This document shows, piece by piece, positions 9,871 to 19,901 of a stretch of 64,000 bases of DNA; positions within the stretch are counted from its first letter, which is position 1, and each line of letters starts with the position of its first letter. This DNA is from Tetraselmis striata (taxonomy: Eukaryota > Chlorophyta > Chlorodendrophyceae > Chlorodendrales > Chlorodendraceae). A model generated the notes under the pieces. That model saw only the letters and a list, made by a program, of their open reading frames with translations, was not told where the DNA came from and made no database searches. The stretch is from the NCBI GenBank assembly GCA_006384855.1, contig VCJN01002610.1, forward strand, positions 1-64,000, read 5' to 3'. The translations under genes were made by a program, and so were the position numbers.

Positions 9871-10741
9871 CGTCTCTTTTGTATTTTTCTTTTTGATTTT
9901 TTGTAAACCCCTTTCCCGCCCCGACCCGTCCCCTAGTCCACTCTGGCCGGGCATACCTCGTGCTTTTTACGGCCCCATATAAGCCCCGCCAGTCTCCTTC
10001 CTATCGATAGCTGCCACCCACTGTCCCGGCGAGTGCATCTAGGACGCCCCTGCGGACGCCCTCCCCCCTCATCCCTCCCCTTCCCGCTACGCAACACAAC
10101 CGCAACGCTCCGGCTGAGGCAGCCGAGGCGTCCCGCCGCCAGGCAGGGCGGAAGATGTTGGGCTTGGGGGCAGTCGGGGGCGTTGCGGTGATGGCCTAGC
10201 ACAGCGCGCGATGTGCCTCGGCCGGGAAGGGGCGAGGGCTTTGGTGTGTCCCACGGATCTGTTGCGCGGGTGAAGAGGGGGGGCGAAGTCCGGCAGTGGT
10301 CCATGGGCCGGCCCAATGTGCGTCGCGCGCGAAAAATGTCCGCAATCGGGCTGATGTATACCCCTCGAGCCGGGTAGCAAGGTCGCAGCGCATTGTGATT
10401 ATTAGCCGCGGGTCTCGTGAAGAACGACCCAACGGCTTTTGAACGGGCGCTCGATGCGGGCGCTGTATAACGGCTTGCGGTGGTTGATGTGGCGGGTTGG
10501 CCGCCGCTCTTTGGGGGCGGAGGGGGGGGGGGGGGATTGATGTGACGTTGGAAGCCGGGCCTTGCACTGCGGCCGGCTACTCGGGATTCGTGGGAGAGTG
10601 AAGCGGGGTCGTCGGCAGATCGGGGGCTGGTGCTTGGGCGGCTGCGGCCGGTATGCGAGCTGCCGGGGCTGCCTAGTTAGATCACCGGGGCGGCCGGTGG
10701 GGGGGGGGGGGGCGAGGGGGAGGTATCGACAAGCCCCTCCG

Positions 10742-10773
<32 letters not shown>

Positions 10774-11417
10774 CGCCCCGTTGCTAGGGCTGGGACAACC
10801 GACTACTGCTCGGTTGCGGTCTCGGTGTCGATCTCGATCTCGGTGTCCGGTAGCGGATAGATAGGGCTCGCTATCATGTGGGGGTGCCGCGGTACCTGCC
10901 GGAGGTGGGCAGCCCGCGCGCCAGGCCGGCTACGCCCGCTGGAGGCGGCGCACATGCCGGCATATCGGAGCCGGAGCCGGGTTGCGAAAAAGCGAAGTAC
11001 ATGTGTTGATCACGAGGGCCGAAATTGCGCGCCGATGGCGCTGCAAAATCAGCATATTTGGCGGAGCCGGGACTGGCTCCGTCGGGGCATCGGGCCGGCA
11101 GCAAGGCGTCGACGGCGCGCAGTGAATCGTAGCTGGGGGCGGGCGGGCGGTCGTCGGCCGCTGCAACGAAAACAGTTAAATCGCGAAAAAGCACGTGATC
11201 TCGCCGAAAGCACGCGGGGGGGCGCGCGTGGCTCGGTGGTCTGGCATGCCAGTTTTGTAGGGTCTGCACATCTCGGGGATTGAATTCGCGAGGCGAAGGT
11301 TTGGAGTTGGGTTGCGGCGGCTCGATGCCGACGGCTGAAGGGGGTTGGGGTGGGGAGGTCATGGTGGCGGCGGGCACTGCGGCGGAGAGGCCAAACTCTG
11401 CCGACCTTATCCTCTCG
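9871..11417. other. GC-rich stretch with long G and C runs, no gene supported
   Basis: Contains G runs near 10515 and 10690 and a C run of about 30 at 10741-10772. A CGATCTCGATCTCGGTGTC microsatellite lies near 10830. Long frames exist on both strands but show no domain or convincing splice signals. Confidence 0.5.
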
Positions 11418-12563
11418 TCGTTGTTAAGTATTAACTGAGGTTAGAAAACGACAACGGAGTGATGCCCCAGTCCTATAGCGGTGCCAGCCCTAGTCGGCGG
11501 TGTGCAATCGGCGCCACGATGCTCCGGAAATTTCCGGAATCTTCCTGCGCCGATTCGTATATCGGCCGCCGGCATCCCCGGCACCGGAGGGTTGGTGGCA
11601 GCAGCTCTAGACCCTTCAACAGCACTGGCTATTTAGGCGGGACACGGACTCGGCACAGTCCATCCCTTTTGTTGTTGCTTGCGCAACAGACAATCGCACG
11701 GTGCTCTGCGCCGTGAGGGACCGTGTGCTCGGCATCATCGGTGCACGTTAAACCTCCGCAGCGATGGCGTTCCGCTGCTAGGTTGTTCATGGGCCGCCCA
11801 ATCGCGCAGAGCGGGCGTGCCAGCCGCGCCGGCCCGTATGGCGTGGCACGCCGGCGCTTTTCCCATCGCGCGCCGGCCCCGCGTTGCTCGCCCGCCAGCG
11901 TGACGTCCGACACTCCTGTGGTATCAGCCGTCCATGGTGCTTGCAGCCCGGATCCCTCCGACCTCTGCTTGCCTTCGGCGTGGCGGGAGTCCGTCACCCT
12001 TGCGCGAGACGACACCCGAGTTGTTACCCTGCTGACATCCCGGCGCGTCGTGCGCTGACCTGCCGGGTTTTTTACTACTGCTTCCGACGTGTGGCGCCGC
12101 CGGAGCTTTCTTCTAAAATTACTGGCCACCTTATCGCGCGCGACGTGTCACTGGAGCGCTACTCGAGCGCCTCGTGGTGGAAACGTTGGAGAGGGGGCCG
12201 AATCGCATCTTCTTGCGCGTGTCGTCGCGACACTACGGTCCCTGCGTGAGCCTGGCGTCCCGCGTTCGCCTGCACGATCGGCTCCGCGGCGCTTCCGATG
12301 CGTCGCGCGAGCCGTGCTCGTTGTTCGGCAAGTGGAGCGTCCGCAGCTTGCGCACAAGCGATGGACGGGGAGCGTGGAGACAGCCGCCGCTCATGTGGCC
12401 GGCCCGCGCATCCGTCGGTGTGTTGTTTGTTCTCAAACACCGGCCTAGCGGGCACGTGGGAAGCGCGCGCCGCTAGGCCGCTGTTGCCTTCGGCTTCCTT
12501 GGCAAAACTGGCTGTGCCTCCCTCTGCCCAGTGCCTACATGCCTGCTCATGGAAGTAGTTTAA
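11418..12563 (+). repeat. Direct repeat unit 1 (A1 - insert - B1)
   Basis: A block of 271 bp (11418-11688) recurs almost exactly at 12564-12834. A second block (12502-12564) recurs at 12908-12970. In this first unit the two blocks are separated by about 810 bp of unrelated GC-rich sequence, and in the second by about 73 bp. The units are head to tail with no spacer (…TTTAAT|CGTTG…). Either unit 1 holds an insertion or unit 2 a deletion. Confidence 0.8.
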
Positions 12564-12970
12564 TCGTTGTTAAGTATTAACTGAGGTTAGAAAACGACAA
12601 CGGAGTGATGCCCCAGTCCTATAGCGGTGCCAGCCCTAGTTGGCGGTGTGCAATCGGCGCCACGATGCTCCGGAAATTTCCGGAATCTTCCTGCGCCGAT
12701 TCGTATATCGGCCGCCGGCATCCCCGGCACCGGAGGGTTGGTGGCAGCAGCTCTAGACCCTTCAACAGCACTGGCTGTTTAGGCGGGACACGGACTCGGC
12801 ACAGTCCATCCCTTTTGCTGTTGCTTGCGCAACACCCACCCTCCACTCCCATCCTGGTTGTCTTGCCAGGCCTCAGCGCCGATGTGATTCACCGACACTG
12901 GTCCTTTGCAAAACTGGCTGTGCCTCCCTCTGCCCAGTGCCTACCTGCCTGCTCATGGAAGTAGTTTAAT
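12564..12970 (+). repeat. Direct repeat unit 2 (A2-B2)
   Basis: 407-bp compact copy of the unit at 11418-12563. It could be a tandem solo-LTR-like repeat, but no TG...CA ends are obvious. Confidence 0.75.
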
Positions 12971-13229
12971 GCTCTCGTGCTACAAAATTGGGTGAAGTAC
13001 TACTTTTCTTTTAAACTCCGTAAAAAGCGGCGGAAAGTATGAATCCGACGACGGGACTACGGGTACTTTGATCCGCTTATTGCCGCTGCTGCTGTTCTAT
13101 ACTGTTGCGCATGAACGGCATGATGCCGATGAGCGCGCAATGCTCGTATGACTTAACACGACCAGTAGCGAGTCCACCGCTAGAAGCAGTACTACCGGTA
13201 CCAGGAGTACTACGACAACATGAGCAGAA

Positions 13230-13757
13230 CGCGTAACATCGGCTCGGACGCAACGACCCGCACGAAACGGGATGGATGAGTGTTGCGCGACCAATTGAGG
13301 GCTCGGGCCACGCGTGCAAGTGTGTGCGAGGACGATCCATAGACGCGCTATGCGGCTTCGGCACCGGAATGGCGGACTTGTCTACTCCGTCTGATGAGGC
13401 AGCGTGCGGCACGCTCTCAAGCCGCCACCAAGCTCATGACCCCGAGGAAGTCTCTTGCGAATAAGGCATGCTCATGGTGAGCCCGGGTGGTGCACTGAAG
13501 GCCCCACGATGAGAGGTCGCCCCGCGATCCGCGGCCAAGCATGTCACAGCGCGCACTGTGCGCCGCACCACCCTCTTGCCCACCTTACCCACTGATGTGC
13601 CGCGCACTCCGACATGTCAAGAATGTCTCGAAATGTGCCCTTCCGTCCGGGCTCCGTGTTGTGCCATGATGTATCCCGCACTACTTCCGGCCCCCGTTGC
13701 ATGTGAGTCGCCCGACAGGGAGCGCTCATACCGATTCACTGCCGTGGCCCGGGGCAC
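13230..13757 (-). repeat. Dispersed repeat R1, copy 2
   Basis: Reverse-complement relative of 1-553, covering nearly its full visible length. This copy is intact from the GTGCCCCGGGCCACGG end to ACTCATCCATCCC. No coding frame is conserved between the copies. Confidence 0.7.
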
Positions 13758-15033
13758 TGCAGTGTACTTGACCCCGTACCCATGATGGTCTTGAACTCGG
13801 AGCAGCGTGGGCTTCAAGCCCCTGAAATACTCAGAGTCGGTGGCTCCCGGACACATGACGCCACGTGCCACATGACGAAGGCCGAGACAACCCCCGTCAT
13901 TGGACAACCCCCTTCCTGCCCTGTAGTACCATGTTGTACTTGTACGAGGTACTGGTATTCCTACATCCCGCCGCACCGCCGTTGTGCTGATAACATTTGT
14001 CCATGCTTCAGTATCATGTGGTCACAAATGCAAATATTTACCGGTATATTTCGCTACCAACCATCCACCGTCACGTACATATGTGAGACAGTAGGACCTG
14101 GTGGGACGGACGAAAATAACGACTATGTCGCTATCGTCCGTGCGTGCAGCATGTAATCCTATAATATGCGATTATTTGTAGTACTCGTACTGTCGACCCC
14201 CGGTGCAGCAGCCGCCGGCCCTCCCGCGCGGCCGGTTTTTTGTCTTCAAACGAGGACGGCATGCCGCGACAATCATCATGCCGCCGTCGCTAGCGGACCA
14301 CCCTAAACTGTCGTTCTATTTGTGACTGCGGCAGACAGGACAATACAGCCAGCGTCGCGTTGCCACATACACAGACACAGGCATAAGCGCCGCAGCGAAC
14401 CCCCGCACAACCGCCGGGAGACTATTTCGAATAAGGGAACGCGGTTGCGTCTCCCCCCCCCTTTCCCCGCGCCCGCGAGCACTGGCCTCCAGGAGCGTCC
14501 GGCGCTGTTTCCCGACGAGGCGCACCTGCTGCATCCGACGCCGAATTCAAAGCTGTACAGGGATACGGATAGCTGATATTTGCAGTTGTGTCTGGGATCC
14601 ACCGAGCTCGACAGCGTGCCGTCCCGCTGCCACGGTGAATAGAGTGCGGGGTCGAGCTTGTCGTAAAGTGCTGCTTCATGCGGTGCTACTGAGAGGCGTC
14701 GGACAACACGCAACATGGGTGTCGCACGCGAAGAGGTAATCGCTGTCATCATGAACCTCCTAGCAGCCACGCACTCATGCCTGCCTGCCGGGCAGTGTAT
14801 TCTGTCACGATATCGTCGCTGGGTCGCACTCATACGCGCTGACGCGACGGCGCTCGGCCGCTCGCCCGCAGGTCTGCGTCTCGAAGGCTGATTTCCTCCA
14901 AGTCGTGAAGCAGTTGCAGCTGCAGGTCCGCCTCATTTACTTGCGCAGCGCCGCGGACCGAAGAGAATAAAAAGAAATAAGTATTTTTAATTTCGATTCT
15001 TATTGAATTTTGGTCTGGTCACTGTGGCGGCAG
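13758..15033. other. No gene supported
   Basis: Mixed-composition sequence with several long but unremarkable frames on both strands. I see no domain, repeat or clear splice pattern here. An AT-rich stretch at 14965-15010 precedes the first exon of the next gene. Confidence 0.4.
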
Positions 15034-18000
15034 GGCATCAAGGTCGAGTTGCCTGATGGGCTGCAGAGCGCAGTCAGCACACCGGACGAGGCTCTGCAGG
15101 TGCGATGTCGCGAGCTGGCGTATACATCGATTACTCCTTGGCGCCACTTCTGCATGTTCCATATGATTCCTTACAGCCGGCTGCGCCACCTGCTGCATTG
15201 CGTCAGGAGCGCGATAGCGTTGACAGCGCCGCGCAAAATCACCTGGAGCACGAGGTGGCCGAGCTGCAGCGCGGCCTGGCGGAGGTCGACACCCGGCTGA
15301 AGCAGATGGGGAAGGCGCTGGTGGAGCTGGCGCGAGTAGGGCAGGAGACCGTGGAGCGGGGGCCGGCGGCGCGGCAGGTGGACCAGACCGCACTGCGGGA
15401 CTGGGTGGCGCAGGAACTGACGAAGCTACGCGGGCAGGGCAAGGTGCGGCAACCCACCTGCCCCGGCTCCAATGCCCCCCCCCCCCCCCCCCACCGGGGC
15501 GCATTGTCACATGTTTAATGCCGTCCGGAAATTAACACCATCCTCATATCTGTGACCACCCTTCGGGTTCGCTATATATTACTGTTTTTCTGCCCCCTCC
15601 CCCCAAAAGTAAGAATATTTAACGTATCCCAACATCTATTAGAATACTCCCTGAAAGCTGCACTGATATTCCAACTCGATGGAGACCCGCAATTACTTTT
15701 TGGACCTGCAAACCCACTTAGATGGTACGGGCTTGTGGGTGCGCCTCGGCAGGCCACCCACGCGGCGTGCCTCGAGAACACCCGGCAGCTTGACTCCGCG
15801 CGAGAGGCGGTCCTGCATCTCCAGCACCAGCTGGTTGACGAGCAGGAGGAGGCTCTGCGGCAGCAAGACGCGGCCATGGAGCGGGTGGAGCGGCAGGTGG
15901 GTCACGTAACGGTGGCTTTGGGGGTGGACCGCACCGCAGCACGAGATATGTATTCGTTGCATCACTGCCTGGGCTGCCACGTGGCGTGCGAACCATGCAA
16001 AGGGCGTCGATGATGGATGGGGGCTCGTTCAGTGATGAATGCAGCGGTGTCGTAGATGGCACTCACTGCTTGGCGTGGCTGTGAATGTGGCCGCTCCGAA
16101 ACCATGCATGGATTCGGAGGGGGAGGGGGGGGGGGGGGGGTCATTGCCAGCTGGGCGGGTTGATGGCTGGCACTCCAAATCAAACACTGCCTCTCCCCTC
16201 AAGCCAAAGCAGCTTTCATGCAATGCACAGGTGCCCCATTGCGCAGTTGACATTCTCTTGACCTTGCCGTTCTGCTCGATTTGACTCGCCCTATTTGCTG
16301 CATAGCTCCCAATTAACCCGCCCCTCTCGTGGACACTCCCCTGTCTCCTCTCTCCTTGTGTGTGTGTGTGTGTGTGTGTGTGTTTGTGTTGTGCTAGCTA
16401 GGCATTGGTCACTGGGCTGCACTTGAGGTTGCCCAAGGAGGTAGCGTGAGGAGCGAGTTGCGCCAGTAAGCAGGGGTAAGGACAATAGTGAGCTGGATGC
16501 CGGCTTCCCATGGGTGACTCAGGGGCAGCGCATGATGGAAGACATGGAACAAACGGTGCGGAGATCTGTTCACGAGGCGCTGCAGCAGGTGCGATGTGAC
16601 CACCAGGCATCAGCCAGGGCCACGAGCCAAGGAGACTCAGCGTGCCTACCATGCCGTGCCACGTTCGCCTCTCTCACGAGCCTCCCCCGCTGTGCGCACC
16701 CAAAGGACTCCAAGCTGGAGCATCGCATGCAGGCGCTCGCACGCGGGCAGGAGCACCTGAAGGATGACATCAACCGTGCGCTGCCCCCCTTGCTGCAGGG
16801 CATTGGAAATGCGGATTGTGGGACAAGGGCTGTAAAGAATCATTACCCCCCCCCCCCCCCCCTTTCCAAAAAGAAACGCAAAAACTCCTATGATAATTGT
16901 ACGTTTTTTTCGGATTGTTGCTCTGCCTCTTACTTACTAGCGTAATTACCGCACAATCTACACACGATCCGCGGGGCCAAAAATGAAGCATTGTTTTGCA
17001 ACATTGCCTCGGAACCTTCGTTTTGTATTCGTGGTATGTTCGGCATTATTCTTTGTATCTAACATTTTTTCATCTTGGAGAGGGAGGAAGGGTCAAAAAC
17101 GTTATTAATCCGCAGACCGTTTATGTATATAGGTGGTATGAAGTGAATACATACATACATATGTACGTACAAACATCATACACACATACAAAGAAACATC
17201 CATAGACACACATACAGACATACGTACAAACATACATATATGTTAGCTTACAACCTTGCGGTAGTAATTAATCTGGGCGGTGCTTAGTCGGGCCGACGGC
17301 CTCCTATGCGTATTCCGCGGCTCTCGATTGATGTCACGCTTGAGAGGGGGAGGTTTGCCGGTCCAAGTGACGCGGACGTTGCCTTGATGCATGGCAGGGC
17401 TGAGAGCGGAGGTCCGCGTCCCCGGAATGCTCACCAACGGCAAGGCCGCCTCCGTGGCGCAGCGCCACTCCGTGCCAGGCGGGCAGCCTGGCGGCATCAT
17501 TTGGACCTCCGCAGGCGCTTTGACAACGGCCCAGCCGGTGGCGTATCCGTTGCCAGGAGCAAAGTCCAAGATGAACGTTGTATGCCCTCCCCCCCCCCCC
17601 CCCCCCCCCGCGCCGGGCCCTGCCCCATCTTCCGCCCGCCCTGCATGATGCAAGTGTATATTGCAGCGTGGCATGCAGTGTAGTCCTCCCAGCGCCACAC
17701 ATGAAAATCATATTGTCAGGTAGACAGGCACTGCTTCTGACAGGTCTGGGAAATCCACGGATAATGGGCCATGTACAGGAATCCACGGATAATGCGCACG
17801 GAGTCACAGCGACTTGAAACCCTCCCTTGGCAGCGCATTCTACATATCGGTATGCTCGTGTAGACGGATGCTTAAGTTTAAGAACGCAAGCACAATGGAC
17901 GGCCGTGATATTGACGTAGTGCCGTAGTCGCTGAAACCAACTGCCTCCTGTCAAACCCCCGTAGGCGTCCGAATGCATGTCCGGGAGCCGCATTTATCCA

Positions 18001-18761
18001 CCTTCCAGACAGTCCCTACATCCAAGGGAAGCGCGGGAGGTGGGGGGGGGGGGGGGGGGGTCAAATACGGGTGGACGTCTGTTTGTGTTTGCGACACCCC
18101 TTGTCTGCCCCAGCCACCGATGTCCTGCTTATTCGCCGATGCCCTGTTTTAGACAGGCGGCAAATCTTCTCTAACACGCCTCATCCGCACCCTCCCCCTT
18201 GCCCCACACTTGCAGGCTGGCCAGCGGATCAAACCAAAAGCGGCATCGAGTAAGGATATAACGTCAAAGCAGGTGAGCAACGCCCCCTGCACGGCGGCGA
18301 GTCAGTGACACCACCTGCGTCCGGTTAGCATATTATGGAGCTGTATGCTTCCGATAGTACGGCATTCGTTTTTCTGGAATGAATAACAGTATTGGCATTA
18401 TGCCGATACACAGCCACGCTGCTACAGGCGGGCACCTCCCAGAGAACACATGCAGTTACCACGTTGTGTATCGATGCGGAATCACGTATGTTTCCGCATT
18501 TGACACTCCGCTACAGAGTCTTTCCTGGGACATAAACACGGCGCTTTTGCACAGGGGAGTGTGGAAGTTTGGCGTTGGGCAGGAGCCGGAGTTGGCATGG
18601 GAAAGACCCCGAGAGGGCATGTTTATCCTCTGTGCAGATACACAGATAAATGATATGAAACCAGATGTATCCGCATGCCCTGTCTTTTTCCTTCACGCCT
18701 TCCATCTCCATATCTTGATTCTATCAAGGGACATATAAATGTAAATTTATACATATATATG

Positions 18762-18813
<52 letters not shown>

Positions 18814-19117
18814 CCAGAAACGGGACGGGCTGTTTGCTGCCTGGGAAGAATGGGCGGCCCGCAACCCACCTGCTGTTGAGTTTAGGCGTCAATGTGAAAC
18901 CCATCGACTGCTGCAGGATGGCGATGAGTGGAGGTCCTTCGATGCCAACTCACCCAGCCCCAAGGATCTGAAGCGCTTCCTCAGCAACCAAGGCGTCCCT
19001 TTAGAGAGCCCGAGGTCTAGCGCACCCGGCGTCTTAGCACCCCCAGGCCAAGAGCCAAAGACCGGCTTTTCTCTGCCACAACTGGCTGGCGTTGTCGGGC
19101 ACACCGCCCGCAAATGA
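15034..19117 (+). CDS. Spliced coiled-coil protein gene (partial model)
   Basis: Several exons with in-phase GT/AG borders chain into one frame: 15034-15099, 15207-15443, 15753-15896, 16523-16588, one starting at 16706, possibly 18216-18249, and a terminal exon 18818-19117 with a TGA stop. The first four are multiples of three in phase 0. They encode strongly helical sequence (HEVAELQRGLAEVDTRLKQM, AREAVLHLQHQLVDEQEEAL, RMMEDMEQTVRRSVHEALQQ). The last exon reads GDEWRSFDANSPSPKDLKRF... and ends VGHTARK. Introns hold C, G, TG, TA and GA microsatellites. No known domain was recognised. The true start and some middle exons were not found. It is probably a host structural or cytoskeletal protein. 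Confidence 0.5.
17243..17640 (-). CDS. Possible coding stretch of unknown function
   Basis: A minus-strand frame of natural-looking composition (LDFAPGNGYATGWAVVKAPA..., MMPPGCPPGTEWRCATEAAL, VRVTWTGKPPPLKRD). It lies inside the region assigned to the plus-strand coiled-coil gene and begins at a G-run (C-run on the plus strand). It could be an exon of an unrelated gene or chance. No domain was recognised. Confidence 0.25.
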
Positions 19118-19191
19118 GTTCCAATGAGCATAATATGGACTACTGGCTGCCGATCAAGCGCTGACGCGACTGCCAATGCCTCAAGTTGCAG

Positions 19192-19532
19192 TCCCGGCAG
19201 GTCAGCGGGATGGCCACGCTTTTGGAGGGCTGCATCCTGGAGGGCCACCCGCTGGGTGAAATCGCCGGCTGCATGCCGGAACTTGCTTTGGTCGTGCGGA
19301 TATCATCATCCATCCTTCAATTTACAAGCAGAACAATTTGTCCATCTCATCTTTGTGAAGAATGGATATGGTGTGTGTGTTGGGGGGGGGGGGGGGGGGG
19401 GGGGCGGAGGGGCTACATGCGGGAGAGGATATGGACGGTGTGTACGGGGGCGGTCATCAGCAGTGTCTCTCAAGCTGTTGCAGCGCAAACTTTCAAACTC
19501 ATCCGGGGGCAGAGGCCCTGCCTCACGAAGGT
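19192..19532 (+). CDS. Possible exons upstream of the transposon insertion
   Basis: Two stretches look exonic. From 19192 an AG-preceded frame reads SGMATLLEGCILEGHPLGEI then AGCMPELALVVR. At 19483-19532 a short exon lies between a CTGTTGCAG acceptor and a GTGAAAG donor. If that donor is used, the 12.4-kb transposon that starts at 19552 sits in an intron of a host gene. A 22-bp G run lies between the two stretches. Confidence 0.3.
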
Positions 19533-19551
19533 GAAAGTTAAACTGAAGACA

Positions 19552-19585
19552 ACGTAACAGTAATGTAACCTATTTTGCCCCGAGG
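19552..19585 (+). repeat. Left terminal inverted repeat of the transposon
   Basis: Begins ACGTAACAGTAATGTAACCT and pairs with 31957-31990 with mismatches at positions 14, 28 and 32 of 34. Confidence 0.9.
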
Positions 19586-19659
19586 CACGCGGTGCATTGT
19601 GGTTAGGTCTAAATTAGGGTTTGGGGGCAGCAGTGGGATTGAAAGCTAATATGAATGCC

Positions 19660-19880
19660 GGTTGGTTCATTTTGTGCCAAGTCGGGGAAACCAATTCCGT
19701 CCAAGCAGGGACAAATCAAAAGAGTGAAGGAAACGGGATGGTTACAAGTAGTTTGCGCCGTCGGGGGCTGAAACTCTGTCCAAACTGGGACAAAAATAAG
19801 GGCGGGGGCCGTGATGGCTACAAGCAGTTTGTGCCGTCCGGGGCTGAAACTCTGTCAACGCCCGGACAAAACATATGAGC
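19660..19880 (+). repeat. Left subterminal repeats with GTCC...GGGACAAA palindromes
   Basis: Two diverged units of about 78 bp (around 19738-19800 and 19813-19875) share TACAAG.AGTTTG, GGGGCTGAAACTCTGTC and a GGACAAAA end. A third related stretch lies at 19660-19720. Each contains an inverted GTCC/GGAC pair (for example CTGTCCAAACTGGGACAAAA near 19776). These match the motif at the other end and are likely transposase-binding sites. Confidence 0.7.
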
Positions 19881-19901
19881 GGCTAATTTTGCGGAATTGT
19901 A

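Noticed and set aside
9933..12558. Many 100-170-aa frames in the GC-rich 10-12.5 kb region
   Set aside because: High GC lowers stop frequency on all frames; no domain, splice pattern or conserved frame between the direct repeats supports them.
14303..14833. A 176-aa minus-strand ORF
   Set aside because: Composition is Arg/Ser-rich as expected by chance in GC-rich DNA, with no domain and no splice context.
18378..18738. A 119-aa plus-strand ORF
   Set aside because: It lies in an intron-like stretch of the coiled-coil gene, with no recognisable motif and random-looking composition.
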